Source of the DNA: Corallococcus soli
Lineage (GTDB): Bacteria; Myxococcota; Myxococcia; Myxococcales; Myxococcaceae
Assembly: GCF_014930455.1 (NCBI RefSeq)
Contig: NZ_JAAIYO010000016.1
Coordinates: forward strand, 118,326 to 182,325
Direction: 5' to 3'
DNA length: 64,000 nt
Under the pieces are notes generated by a model. That model was not told the origin of the DNA and did not search any database. It worked only from the letters and a program-made list of their open reading frames with translations. This document shows, piece after piece, positions 28,189-37,081 of this stretch. Position numbers and translations under genes: made by a program. Position 1 is the first letter of the stretch, and each line of letters begins with the position of its first letter.

Positions 28189-29181
28189 ATGGACACGGAC
28201 ACGGTGGCGTTGTTCGGGGCTTCGGGTGTCATCGGGCAGAACGTGGCGCGGGCGCTCCAGGCGCAGGGGCGGGGCTACCGGGTGGTCGGGCGCTCGCTGG
28301 AGGGCCTGCGGCGCGAGTATGGTGCGGATCCGAGGGCGGAGATCGTCACCTGGAATCCAGAGGACCCCGCGTCCATCCGGGTGGCGGCGCGCGGCATGCG
28401 GACGCTCATCTACATGGTGGGGGTGAACTACTGGCAGTTCCACCTGCACCCGCTGCTGATGAAGCGCACGTTGGACGCGGCCATCGCGGAGGGGGTGGAG
28501 CGGGTGGTGCTCATTGGCACGGTGTATCCCTATGGCCTGCCGCGCACCGAACGCGTCACGGAAGAGCACCCGCGCGAGCCGAACACGTACAAGGGGCGCA
28601 TGCGCAAGGAGCAGGAGGACCTGCTGCTCGCGGCCGACAAGGCGGGCTCCATCAAGGGGACCATCTTGCGGCTGCCGGACTTCTACGGGCCGGGCACGGA
28701 GCGCAGCTTCCTGTACCGGGCCTTCGACGCCGCGCTCAAGGGCAAGCGCGCCGCGCTCGTCGGTCCCCTGGACGTGCCGCACGAGTTCGTCTTCGTGAAG
28801 GACGTGGGCCCCGTCGTGACGGCGTTGATGGACGAGCCCCGCGCCTACGGACACTTCTGGAACCTGGCGGGCGCGGGCGTCACCACGCAGCGGCAGATGG
28901 TGAAGGACATCTACGCGCAGGCGGGCCAGCCGCCCAGGATGATGACGATGGGCAAGGGGCTGGTCCGGCTCGCGGGCCTGTTCGACCCCTTCATGCGGGA
29001 GCTGGTGGAGATGTACTACCTGCTCACGAACCCGGTGGTGATGGACGACTCGGCGCTCCAGCAGCTCCTGGGCACCGTGCACAAGACGCCCTACGCCGAG
29101 GGCATCCGTCAGACCCTGGCGGAGCTGCGCGCGCAGCGGCAGGCGAAGGCGGACCCGGCGCGCGCTGCCACGGCCACGTGA
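28189..29181 (+). CDS. NAD-dependent epimerase/dehydratase family protein (TetR-controlled)
   Basis: A 330-residue atypical/extended SDR. GASGVIG at residues 9-15 binds the dinucleotide; TVYPYGLPRTERVTEEHP and RLPDFYGPG match the sugar-epimerase-like active-site and substrate regions, and PHEFVFVKDVGPVV the NmrA/epimerase C-terminal part. AGGAGGG just before the ATG at 28189 decides the start. Divergent from the TetR gene across a strong operator, so likely induced by a small molecule. Substrate unknown. Confidence 0.85.
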   Translation: MDTDTVALFGASGVIGQNVARALQAQGRGYRVVGRSLEGLRREYGADPRAEIVTWNPEDPASIRVAARGMRTLIYMVGVNYWQFHLHPLLMKRTLDAAIAEGVERVVLIGTVYPYGLPRTERVTEEHPREPNTYKGRMRKEQEDLLLAADKAGSIKGTILRLPDFYGPGTERSFLYRAFDAALKGKRAALVGPLDVPHEFVFVKDVGPVVTALMDEPRAYGHFWNLAGAGVTTQRQMVKDIYAQAGQPPRMMTMGKGLVRLAGLFDPFMRELVEMYYLLTNPVVMDDSALQQLLGTVHKTPYAEGIRQTLAELRAQRQAKADPARAATAT

Positions 29182-29190
29182 GGACGGCGG

Positions 29191-29330
29191 GTGGACCCAG
29201 GCTGGAGCGCCATCGCCGCGCTCTACGCCGTGGCGTGGGCGTGGGCGTGGCTGCTGCTGGACGAGCCGCTGACCCCGTCCATGCCCACCGCGGGCAAGCT
29301 CATCCTGGGGAGCGTGGCGCTGGGGCCGCC
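29191..29330 (+). pseudogene. Remnant: C-terminal end of an EamA/DMT-type transporter
   Basis: About 45 codons (SAIAALYAVAWAWAWLLLDE, then PLTPSMPTAGKLILGSVALG) look like the last helix pair of EamA transporters, including the LLxEPLTP turn. No upstream part is present: the preceding gene ends 10 bases before. It appears to be a decayed gene end caught between two intact genes. Confidence 0.5.
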
Positions 29331-30130
29331 TCGAACTTCCAGATCCGATAGCCTTCGCGCACCGGTCGCACGAACCGGCGGACGAGGAACGCCATCACGC
29401 GCTGGCCGGCGAGCTCCGTCGCGCGCTGCACGATGGAGGTGGAGGACGCGGTCGTGTAGCCGGCCTCCTGGAAGACGGACTCCGGCGCATCCGTCAGGTC
29501 GCGGAAGAACGCGCCCATCTCGGAGATCACCGCGTACAGGTCCTGGCTGTACGCCTTCATGAAGGCCGCGCGCATCAGGTCGCAGTACACGACGTGCTGG
29601 GGAAACACGTCCCGCAGCACGGCGAGCAGGTCCCGGCGCTGCGCGTGCGTCAGGTACATGAACACGCCTTCGATGATGACGTGCGTGCGCCGCGCGTCCC
29701 GGTACGGCGCCAGCCGGGCGGCGAGCGACTCCGTGGCGAAGTCGATGGCCAGGCGCTCCAGCGGGTTCTTCGCCTCCGACACCGGGAGGCTCGCGTCCTT
29801 ATGCGCGATGATGGCGGGGTCGTCCACCTCCAGCCACCGGCCGCCCTTCAGCCGGTAGGCCCGCGTGTCGAAGCCCGCGCCGACCACCACCACCCGTGCC
29901 TGCGGGTCCCGGTCGAGCTCCTCCTGCACCAGCGTGTCGATGATTTGATGCCGCGCGGCATTGCTGGAATTGGGCCGCGAGAAGGACTTGAAGCGCTCCC
30001 AGACCTGCCGGGCCTCGTCGTTCAGGAACCGCGCGGCGAAGGTGTCACCGCACAGCGGACGGCGGCGGCGCGCGTCCTCTACCCGGCAGCCCAGGGTGTA
30101 ATACGCGGTCTTCGAAACGGCGTTGGCCAT
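29300..30130 (-). CDS. SAM-dependent methyltransferase, LCM/PPM1-like family
   Basis: A 276-residue class I methyltransferase of the leucine-carboxyl-methyltransferase-like family: VVVGAGFDTRAYRL (SAM loop), WLEVDDP (acidic strand 2), HVIIEGVFMYL and DLMRAAF. Family members in bacteria include O-methyltransferases of secondary metabolism and uncharacterised proteins. The 3' end overlaps the transporter remnant on the other strand. Convergent with it and divergent from the lipoprotein gene at 30202. Substrate not readable. Confidence 0.85.
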   Translation of the reverse strand: MANAVSKTAYYTLGCRVEDARRRRPLCGDTFAARFLNDEARQVWERFKSFSRPNSSNAARHQIIDTLVQEELDRDPQARVVVVGAGFDTRAYRLKGGRWLEVDDPAIIAHKDASLPVSEAKNPLERLAIDFATESLAARLAPYRDARRTHVIIEGVFMYLTHAQRRDLLAVLRDVFPQHVVYCDLMRAAFMKAYSQDLYAVISEMGAFFRDLTDAPESVFQEAGYTTASSTSIVQRATELAGQRVMAFLVRRFVRPVREGYRIWKFEAAPAPRSPG

Positions 30131-30201
30131 GCACCTGCCCTCCTTGAAACCCGGCGGCAGCTTGCATGAGATGCTCCCTTTTCCGAAAGGAAGGTTCCGT
30201 G

Positions 30202-31581
30202 ATGAAGAGGATCGGGATGACGCTGTGCATGGCCCTGCTGGGGACGGGCTGTGCGCATTCCCCGAAGGTTCCGGGGCCGGAGCAGGGCTCCCGGTCGGAG
30301 TCGCTCGCGGCGGCGGCGGAGAAGGCCTACCGGGCGCTGGAGTTTCCCCGGTGCGCGGAGGACTTCCGCGCGGCGGCGGAGGCGGACCCGGATGGCGCCA
30401 CGCGCGCCGAGTCCCTCTACCGCGCGGCGGGGTGTGACGCCCTCGCGGGCGACACGCACGCGGCCGTGGAGGTGTTGAAGCGCGCGGTCCAGGGCGGCTA
30501 CTTCAACGCGGATCATCTCCAGTACAACCCGGAGCTGGAGCCGCTGCGCGCGCAGGCGGACTGGGACGGCCTGGTCGCGCAGGCCCGGGCCAACCTGGCG
30601 AAGGCGGCGGAGCCCCCGTTCCCGGTGCCGACGCTCGCGAGCGTGGACACGTTCGGATCCAGGAAGGCGGATGCGGCGGCGGTCCTCCAGGTGCTGGGAC
30701 TGGAGGTCGGCAAGCCCTTCGTGCACAGCGCCGCGCTCATGGCCAAGAAGGAGGCCGCGCTGCGCAAGCAGTTCAACCTGGCCTTCGCCAAGGTGGGCAT
30801 GTCCTTCTTCTTCGCGGAGGAATTGAAGGGCAACGCCTTCGTGACGGTGGACCTGGTGGACGCGGAGGATGCGCAGCGGGCGCGCTTCCTTCCCGCGCCC
30901 CAGGGACACCCGAAGGACCCTGAAGGACTGGTCGCCCGGTGGCGGGCCTACGAGGATCGCCTGTGGCCGCTGCAGGTGCAGGGGAAGCTCGACCCGGAGA
31001 AGTCCGTCTGCCAGGTCGCCCACTGCATCGGGGGCTTTGGTCATCCGGACCTCGCGGACTTCGAGCCGGAGTTCCTGGCGAAGGTCCCGAAGGCGCTGGA
31101 TGCGGTGACGGCGGTGCTGCGCGAGGACGCGGACGAGGACCGGCGCGCGGCGGCGGCGCTGCTGCTGGCGTATGCCCCCACGGCGCGGGAGACCGTCCGC
31201 CGCCTGGTGCCCTTCATCCGCGACCCTTCGTCCGGGGTGCGCAACAACGTGCTGCGCGTGTTGACGGCCACGCAGCAGACCGCGAAGGAGCCCCTGCTGG
31301 ACGTGGCCACGGTGGTGGACGCGGCGTCGATGCCGACGGTGAGCGACCGCAACAAGTCGTTCTACCTGCTCACGTACCTGCTGGATGACCTCCCCGCGGA
31401 GGCCCTGGATGCGCAGCGGGCCGGACTCACGAAGCAGCTAGGAGAGGACCTGGTGACGATGGCGGCGCTCCAGCAGCCCACCAACCGGGAGCCTGCGGTC
31501 GAGGTGCTGGAGCGGCTGTCCGGCGAGAAGCATGACACCGCCGAAGCGTGGCGCGCGTGGCTGTCGCGTCAGCCGAAGTAG
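30202..31581 (+). CDS. TPR/HEAT-like repeat lipoprotein
   Basis: A 459-residue protein with lipobox (LLGTGC, Cys at about 16), a helical repeat region similar to tetratricopeptides (KAYRALEFPRCAEDFRAAAE, then HAAVEVLKRAVQGG) and a second half with HEAT-like helices (ADEDRRAAAALLLAYAP, RRLVPFIRDPSSGVRNNVLR). AAGGAAGG precedes the start; GTG at 30199 is an alternative. No enzyme motif; likely a membrane-anchored scaffold. Its stop is 12 bases from the end of the convergent ureidoglycolate-lyase gene. Confidence 0.75.
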   Translation: MKRIGMTLCMALLGTGCAHSPKVPGPEQGSRSESLAAAAEKAYRALEFPRCAEDFRAAAEADPDGATRAESLYRAAGCDALAGDTHAAVEVLKRAVQGGYFNADHLQYNPELEPLRAQADWDGLVAQARANLAKAAEPPFPVPTLASVDTFGSRKADAAAVLQVLGLEVGKPFVHSAALMAKKEAALRKQFNLAFAKVGMSFFFAEELKGNAFVTVDLVDAEDAQRARFLPAPQGHPKDPEGLVARWRAYEDRLWPLQVQGKLDPEKSVCQVAHCIGGFGHPDLADFEPEFLAKVPKALDAVTAVLREDADEDRRAAAALLLAYAPTARETVRRLVPFIRDPSSGVRNNVLRVLTATQQTAKEPLLDVATVVDAASMPTVSDRNKSFYLLTYLLDDLPAEALDAQRAGLTKQLGEDLVTMAALQQPTNREPAVEVLERLSGEKHDTAEAWRAWLSRQPK

Positions 31582-31593
31582 GGGCCTGCGGCT

Positions 31594-32121
31594 TCAGTCC
31601 TCGACGTGCACGGACAGGGGGGCGGAAAACTGGCGCACGACGCAGTCCTCCGCGCTGCCGTCCTCCCACGCGAGCATGGCGAACTCGGCCGGGGCGTCGA
31701 GCGCGATGATGGGGTGGTGCCACACGCCCCGGTGGTAGTTGACGCCCTGGCCGGGGCCGCAGACGAACGCGACGAGGCCGTCCAGGTCGGGGCCTCCCGA
31801 TGGCGCCGTGGGCGCGACGCACACCAGGAACCGCGAGCAGCGCATGGGCAGGAAGGCCTGGCTGGAGCGCGGATGGTGTTCGAGCAGCTTCACGCAGAAG
31901 GGCAGCGGCTGCGGCACCGAACGGAACACCGCGAGGTTGGGCTTCGCCCCCGCGCGGTCGCTCTCCAGCTTCGCCGACCAGTCGAACCGCACCGCGGTGC
32001 CCTGGTTCGCGGCGGCACCGGCCTTGAGTCCCGCGGACACGACGTCGCCAAAGGGGGCGAAGGCCTCCGGGGTCAGGGGGCGCGCGACGATGGAGCGGGG
32101 CGGGGTGGGGGCGTCCTTCAT
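31594..32121 (-). CDS. allA: Ureidoglycolate lyase
   Basis: A 175-residue cupin-like protein of the AllA family, which splits ureidoglycolate into glyoxylate and urea in purine (allantoin) breakdown. Recognisable segments are PLTPEAFAPFGDVV near the start, LLEHHPRSSQAFLPM, FVCGPGQGVNYHRGVWHHPI and the C-terminal AEDCVVRQF. Length fits the family. No other allantoin genes are in the window, so the rest of the pathway must lie elsewhere. Confidence 0.85.
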   Translation of the reverse strand: MKDAPTPPRSIVARPLTPEAFAPFGDVVSAGLKAGAAANQGTAVRFDWSAKLESDRAGAKPNLAVFRSVPQPLPFCVKLLEHHPRSSQAFLPMRCSRFLVCVAPTAPSGGPDLDGLVAFVCGPGQGVNYHRGVWHHPIIALDAPAEFAMLAWEDGSAEDCVVRQFSAPLSVHVED

Positions 32122-32256
32122 GCGGGAAATATACGGGGGAGGGTGGCCTGGGGAAAAACGTCAGGGGGCCAGACCTTTTGGCGGACCCGTTCGTTCCAGG
32201 GAGACCTGCCGGCGCGGGCCTCCCCCGCCGCTCGCGTCATCCTGCTGGAGAACCCC

Positions 32257-33450
32257 ATGTTCAAGTCGCTCGCCCTTGGTCTCGGTCTGCTCACGCTTCC
32301 CCAGGTCTCGCTCGCCCAGGCGCGGAGCGCTCCGGTGGACGCGGTGGTGCCCGCCGCGAAGAAGGCGCCCGCCGGCCCCGCGCCCGCGGTGGTGGACGCG
32401 GCCATGTCCGCGCCCCGCGTGCAGATCGCCCTGTTGCTGGACACCAGCGGCAGCATGGATGGCCTCATCGACCAGGCCCGGCGCCAGCTCTGGACGGTGG
32501 TGAACACGTTCCAGAAGGCGCGCCGGGACGGACAGATGGCCCGGCTGGAGATCGCCCTCTACGAGTACGGCAAGGAGGAGATCCCGGCGAAGGACGGCTA
32601 CATCCGCCAGCTCCTGCCCTTCACCACGGACCTGGACAAGGTCTCCGAGCAGCTCTTCGCGCTGCGCACCAACGGTGGGGATGAGTACTGCGGACAGGTC
32701 ATCCAGAAGGCGACGCTGAACCTGGCCTGGAGCAAGTCGAAGGAGGACCTGAAGCTCATCTACATCGCGGGCAACGAGCCCTTCAACCAGGGCCCCGTCG
32801 CCTACGCGAACGCCGTCGCCAGCGCGAAGGAGCACGGCATCGTCGTGAACACCATCCACTGCGGCCCCGCGGCGGTGGGGGCGCGCGACGGGTGGTCGGC
32901 CGCCGCGGCGCTCGCGAAGGGGCAGGCGCTGAACATCGACCAGAACCGCGCCGTGGCCCACGTGGTGGCCCCGCAGGACGCGGAGCTGGCCCGGCTGAGC
33001 GGGGAGCTGAACAAGACCTACCTGGGCTACGGCGCCGAGGGGCGCGTGGGCAAGCAGCGGCAGGCGGAGCAGGACAGCAACGCCAAACTCAGCCCCGCCT
33101 CCACCGCCTCGCGCGCGGCGTCCAAGGCCAGCCACCACTATGACAACTCCAGCTGGGATCTGGTGGACGGCGCCAAGAAGGGCTCGGTGAAGCTGGAGGC
33201 GCTCAAGGACGACGAGCTGCCGCCGGAGCTGAAGGGCAAGTCGGTGGAGGAGCGCAAGGCCGTGGTGGCGCAGAAGGCGAAGGAGCGCACCGACCTCCAG
33301 AACCGCATCCAGGGCCTCCAGGGGGAGCGTGAGAAGTTCCTCGCCGCGAAGCAGAAGGAGGCCGCGAGCGAGGGCGCGGAGACGCTCGACACGGCCATCA
33401 TCCAGTCGGTGCGCCAGCAGGCAGCGGCGCGCAAGCTGGTGCTGGAGTAG
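32257..33450 (+). CDS. Secreted VWA-domain protein with C-terminal coiled coil
   Basis: A 397-residue protein with a Sec signal (cleavage after SLA, residue 20) and a von Willebrand A domain: MIDAS motif DTSGS at residues 62-66 and a Thr/Asp region in RTNGGDEYCG, which is the signature TNGG of the bacterial VWA branch. The last 110 residues are charged and heptad-like (EERKAVVAQKAKERTDLQNR), probably a coiled coil. Metal-dependent protein binding in the periplasm or outside is expected; the partner is unknown. Confidence 0.8.
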   Translation: MFKSLALGLGLLTLPQVSLAQARSAPVDAVVPAAKKAPAGPAPAVVDAAMSAPRVQIALLLDTSGSMDGLIDQARRQLWTVVNTFQKARRDGQMARLEIALYEYGKEEIPAKDGYIRQLLPFTTDLDKVSEQLFALRTNGGDEYCGQVIQKATLNLAWSKSKEDLKLIYIAGNEPFNQGPVAYANAVASAKEHGIVVNTIHCGPAAVGARDGWSAAAALAKGQALNIDQNRAVAHVVAPQDAELARLSGELNKTYLGYGAEGRVGKQRQAEQDSNAKLSPASTASRAASKASHHYDNSSWDLVDGAKKGSVKLEALKDDELPPELKGKSVEERKAVVAQKAKERTDLQNRIQGLQGEREKFLAAKQKEAASEGAETLDTAIIQSVRQQAAARKLVLE

Positions 33451-33522
33451 GAGCAGGGCGGCGCGATATGGCAGGAGCCTCCTGCCTGCCATGTCCCCCG
33501 TCCTCCAGCGCCGCGCCATTCC

Positions 33523-33888
33523 ATGAAGCTCGAGCGCCACGTCGGAGGACTGTCGCTGGCGCGCAAGGTGAACTACCTGCGCGCGCGCGGCTGGCGGGAG
33601 GAGGCGGGGGGCTGGTCGAGCGAGCGCTTCCAGCCCGTGCCCATCGCCCGCGCCATCCACCACCAGCTCACCGACGACCTCAGCGGCGCGCTGTGCGCCA
33701 TGGGCTGGCGGGTGGTGGGGTACTCCGAGCGCGGCCATGTCCAGATGCGCGACGGTGAGCGGGGCAGGCCCTGCTCCCTGCCCAAGGCGCTGCGCGTCCA
33801 GGCCCGGCGGGAGTGGCGCCCCGTCGCCGAGCTGACCTACGAGCTGTTCCTCGCGGCCATCGTCGCGACCGAGGGTGGCCCCGCATGA
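33523..33888 (+). CDS. Hypothetical protein
   Basis: A 121-residue protein with codon bias like its neighbours and no signal peptide, membrane helix or known motif. The ATG at 33523 lies 70 bases after the VWA gene and 73 bases before the pseudouridine-synthase-like gene, all on the same strand, so it may be co-transcribed. Rich in Arg and Trp ([20 protein letters not shown]). I do not recognise the family. Confidence 0.5.
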   Translation: MKLERHVGGLSLARKVNYLRARGWREEAGGWSSERFQPVPIARAIHHQLTDDLSGALCAMGWRVVGYSERGHVQMRDGERGRPCSLPKALRVQARREWRPVAELTYELFLAAIVATEGGPA

Positions 33889-33961
33889 GGCCGCCCGCCC
33901 CGCTGCCTGGACCGCCCGTGGGATTTGCGCGAACGCGCGCCATGGGCCATGGAGTGGAGGG

Positions 33962-34891
33962 GTGACGTCCACGCCTGACGACTCCGCCGGCTTGAATGAC
34001 GGCTACGTGTACCGCGAGCGGATGGGTGGCGCCGCCGTGGGCCGCACCGCGCTCGCCTACCTGACGGGCGCCTACCGTCACTCCACCGAAGCGGAGTGGC
34101 GCGCGCGCTTCGGGCGCGGAGAGGTCCAACTGGACGGCGTCACGGCGACCGGGGACGAGGTGCTGCGGGCCCATCAGGAGCTCTGTTGGCACCGGCCGCC
34201 CTGGAGGGAAGGGGCGACGCCGGACAGCTTCGAGCTGGTGTACGAGGACGCGTCGCTGCTCGCGGTCATCAAGCCGGGGGGACTGCCGACGCTGCCGTCC
34301 GGGGGCTTCCTCAAGAACACGCTGCTGTCGTTCGTGCGCCAGCGCTGGCCGGAGGCGTCCGCGCTGCACCGCCTGGGACGCGCGACGTCCGGGCTGGTGC
34401 TCTTCTCCCGCACGCACGAAGCGGCGGCGCGGCTCTCCCGCAACTGGCGCGAGGGCGACGTGGAGAAGCGCTACCGGGCGCTCTCGGACGGGGTCGCGGC
34501 GCAGGACGCCTATGACATCCACGCGCCCATCGGGCTGGTGCCGCACCCCGTGCTGGAGTCCGTGCATGGCGCCACCGACAAGGGCAAGCCGTCCCACAGC
34601 CGCGCCGAGGTCCTGGAGCGGCGGGCAGGGCACACCCTCTTCGAGGTGCGCATCCACACGGGGCGCCCCGAGCAGATCCGCATCCACCTGGCGTACATCG
34701 GCCATCCGCTCACCGGGGACCCGCTGTTCGCGGCGGGAGGCCTGCCCCGTGAGCGCGAACCCGGCCTGCCCGGGGACGGCGGCTACCTGCTTCACGCGGA
34801 GACGCTCGCGTTCACCCATCCCCTCACCGGGGAGCGGCTGCGACTGCATGCGCCCCCACCCCCGGGGTTGAGGACCACGGCGGAAGGCTGA
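33962..34891 (+). CDS. RluA-family pseudouridine synthase-like protein with altered catalytic motif
   Basis: A 309-residue protein. [20 protein letters not shown], then [14 protein letters not shown] and later [20 protein letters not shown] are the conserved blocks of RluA pseudouridine synthases, enzymes that isomerise uridine in rRNA or tRNA. In the canonical motif HRLDxxTSG the Asp is the catalytic base; here it is Gly139 (HRLGRATSG, 136-144). A subfamily with HRLGR is known to me from other bacteria, so this is not a sequencing slip, but activity is uncertain. GTG 33962 is preferred, with GGAG 7 bases upstream. It is convergent with the GNAT remnant. Confidence 0.75.
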   Translation: MTSTPDDSAGLNDGYVYRERMGGAAVGRTALAYLTGAYRHSTEAEWRARFGRGEVQLDGVTATGDEVLRAHQELCWHRPPWREGATPDSFELVYEDASLLAVIKPGGLPTLPSGGFLKNTLLSFVRQRWPEASALHRLGRATSGLVLFSRTHEAAARLSRNWREGDVEKRYRALSDGVAAQDAYDIHAPIGLVPHPVLESVHGATDKGKPSHSRAEVLERRAGHTLFEVRIHTGRPEQIRIHLAYIGHPLTGDPLFAAGGLPREREPGLPGDGGYLLHAETLAFTHPLTGERLRLHAPPPPGLRTTAEG

Positions 34892-35019
34892 CCCGGAGCG
34901 GCCGGCCAGCTCCTCCGTGCGGAGCCAGCCCCTTGCGTCGGCCTTGCCAGCGAGGCCCTGTTGCGCGTGGCCGTGGGGCCTCCGTCGCCGGGCTCAGGTC
35001 CCCGGGGGTGGGCCTGGGT

Positions 35020-35205
35020 CCACTCGCGGCCGAGCAGGGCGTACTGGAACTCATCACCCCAGGCGCCCTTGAAGAAGACGTTCTCGATGAGGTGTCCCTC
35101 GCGCCGCAGGCCCAGACGTTCCAGCACGGTGGCGGCGGCGGTGTTCTTCGCATCCGTCACGGCGATGAGCCGGTGCAGGCGCAGGGGGCCGAACGCGTAG
35201 CCGGG
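35020..35205 (-). pseudogene. Remnant: C-terminal half of a GNAT acetyltransferase
   Basis: YAFGPLRLHRLIAVTDAKNT, then VLERLGLRREGHLIEN and EFQYALLGREW are the acetyl-CoA-binding and C-terminal blocks of RimJ/RimL-type GNAT acetyltransferases. The N-terminal half is missing and the frame runs into unrelated sequence on both sides. Upstream, where the gene should begin, lies a large hairpin, which could mark the deletion junction. Confidence 0.6.
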
Positions 35206-35227
35206 TTGCTCCCGCGGGGCCTTCGCT

Positions 35228-35270
35228 GAGCAAGCCGCATGGGCCCTCCATGGCCCCATGCGGCTTGCTC
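35228..35270. repeat. Long hairpin-forming inverted repeat
   Basis: Left arm GAGCAAGCCGCATGGGCC at 35228-35245, 6-base loop, then its reverse complement at 35252-35270 with one extra C as a bulge. It sits directly at the broken 5' end of the GNAT remnant and 60 bases from the stop of the propeller lipoprotein gene; it could terminate that gene or be a recombination scar. Confidence 0.6.
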
Positions 35271-35329
35271 GACCATTCCAAAGACCGCCACACCCCTTCG
35301 GAGCGTCCTCGAAGGAGGACGCCGTTGGC

Positions 35330-36889
35330 CTACGGCCCGGTGAGGTAGATTCTCACGCCGTCCGCTCCGGTCGTGACGAAGAGCAGCGAGCCGTCGCGGG
35401 AGATGCGCATGCGCCCGTTCACGAAGGCGGCGTTGCCGTTCCAGGAGAAGAGACTCGGGGCCGTTTCGATGTCGCGAAGCTTGCTCAGGGTCGTGGTGCT
35501 GTAGACGTCGATGCTCGTCTTCGCGCCGGTCCAGGCCAGATAGAGCTCATCGGTGACCGGGCTGTACACCGCCCCGATGGGCAACTCATTGGCGTAGCTT
35601 CCCACCCGGGTCGGCGATTTGAGGGTGCTATCGAAGACGAAGAGCCCGCCGTAGGTCGGGAGCGCGTATTGCGAAGCGTTCCGGCTGACGGCGACTTCGT
35701 AGGCGAACCAGCCCGTGCTCGACTCCGCGAACGTCTGGGCTCCGACGCTGAAGCGTCCCCACTCGCCGCTGGAGATGTTCGACTCCGCATAGGCCACGGT
35801 GGAGCCGTCGGCGGACGCCGTCAGCATGGTGCTCTGGCGGACGCTGGCGAGCTTGGCGGCGGTGTCGTTGGACAGGTCGACCTTGCGCAGCGGAACCCAA
35901 CCGGAGCCATTGAAATTGGAGGAGACGAGGGCCTCGGTGTTGGAGGTGAAGACCGCGGTGAACGTTCCTGCCTCGCTTCGCTCCAGCGTGAACTCGATCC
36001 GGCGTGACGCACCGGTCGTGAGATCGATCAACTGGACCCCGTTGTGGGTGGCGCTGAAGCCACCCTCCGCGACGATGAGCTTGTCGCCATCCGGAGACAG
36101 GTCGATGCCCCGGAAGGCGCCTCCGGTGAGCAGCGGTGCCTCGAACTCCCTCGTCTTGAGGTTGAACACGCGCACCTGCCCGGCGCCGTCGCGCGTCGTG
36201 ATGTACAGGCGGTTGCGTCGGGCGTCATGGACCAGGTCCGTGCGGCCCGGCACCTGGAGGGCGATGGACGCGGGCGCGTCACAGTCACCCTGGGGACCCC
36301 ATTGTCCCGACGTACATTCCCGGGACCGCGAGCCGAGAATCCCACAGCCCGAGGTCTCAACGTCCCCGTCGATGCAGACGTCCAGATCCTCGCAGCGCGG
36401 CTCACCCCAGGCGCCGGAGGCGCAGGTCCGGGACCCCGTGCCGCGGCCATTCAGCCCGCAGGCCATCGACTCCTCGGAGCCATCCACGCACACGTCGGAA
36501 TCCACGCAGAAGCCAGGAGCACTCCAGCCGCCCGCTTCGCAGGTGCGCTGCTGGACGCCACGGCCATTCAATCCGCAAGAGAGCGAATCCAGGGCGCCGT
36601 CCTCGCACACATCGGGGTCCTCGCACGGGGTGTATTCGCTCCACCGTCCTGTCGCGCAGGTGCGCTGGTGAGAGCCCCGGCCATTCAATCCGCAGGCGGA
36701 GGTCTCCGAGGTGCCGTCCACGCAGTCGGGGACAGGCCCCGGATCACACGCCGTGAGTTGCGCGCCGATCAGGCACAGAAGAACGAGGTGGATCCTGCGC
36801 GACGGCAGAGCCCGCCGGGAGGCAGCGGTGTGGCTTTGATGGAGCATGTGTGGATTCAGCAAGGACGTGGGGCGTTGGACGTGGTTCAT
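35330..36889 (-). CDS. Cys-rich repeat plus beta-propeller lipoprotein
   Basis: A 519-residue lipoprotein (lipobox LTAC near residue 48). Residues about 55-205 hold four tandem copies of a 39-residue unit with the pattern CxDG...CGLNGRG...RTC..G.W....C, ending in a fourth copy with CGILG. The rest looks like a beta-propeller built from YVTN/WD-like strands (DARRNRLYITTRDGAGQ, GIDLSPDGDKLIVAEGG, RISRDGSLLFVTTGADG). The fold suggests a surface adhesin or ligand-binding protein. The start at 36889 has GGGAAGG upstream; a second Met lies 14 codons in. No catalytic residues were seen. Confidence 0.75.
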   Translation of the reverse strand: MNHVQRPTSLLNPHMLHQSHTAASRRALPSRRIHLVLLCLIGAQLTACDPGPVPDCVDGTSETSACGLNGRGSHQRTCATGRWSEYTPCEDPDVCEDGALDSLSCGLNGRGVQQRTCEAGGWSAPGFCVDSDVCVDGSEESMACGLNGRGTGSRTCASGAWGEPRCEDLDVCIDGDVETSGCGILGSRSRECTSGQWGPQGDCDAPASIALQVPGRTDLVHDARRNRLYITTRDGAGQVRVFNLKTREFEAPLLTGGAFRGIDLSPDGDKLIVAEGGFSATHNGVQLIDLTTGASRRIEFTLERSEAGTFTAVFTSNTEALVSSNFNGSGWVPLRKVDLSNDTAAKLASVRQSTMLTASADGSTVAYAESNISSGEWGRFSVGAQTFAESSTGWFAYEVAVSRNASQYALPTYGGLFVFDSTLKSPTRVGSYANELPIGAVYSPVTDELYLAWTGAKTSIDVYSTTTLSKLRDIETAPSLFSWNGNAAFVNGRMRISRDGSLLFVTTGADGVRIYLTGP

Positions 36890-37081
36890 GGACTGCCTTC
36901 CCCATTATTGGAGCGTGGACTGCGCACCGCGCCGGCAGCGCTTGGAGCCCTTGCCCTGGCGCGTTTGAGTTGCCATTGTATGACGTCAAGGCCGCCAGAT
37001 CCTGACTTGAGAGGCAATGCGGGGCGTCGTTTGTCAGCCAGGCATGCCAGGCGCCTGGGTGGAGGCCGACCCCTCACGGCG

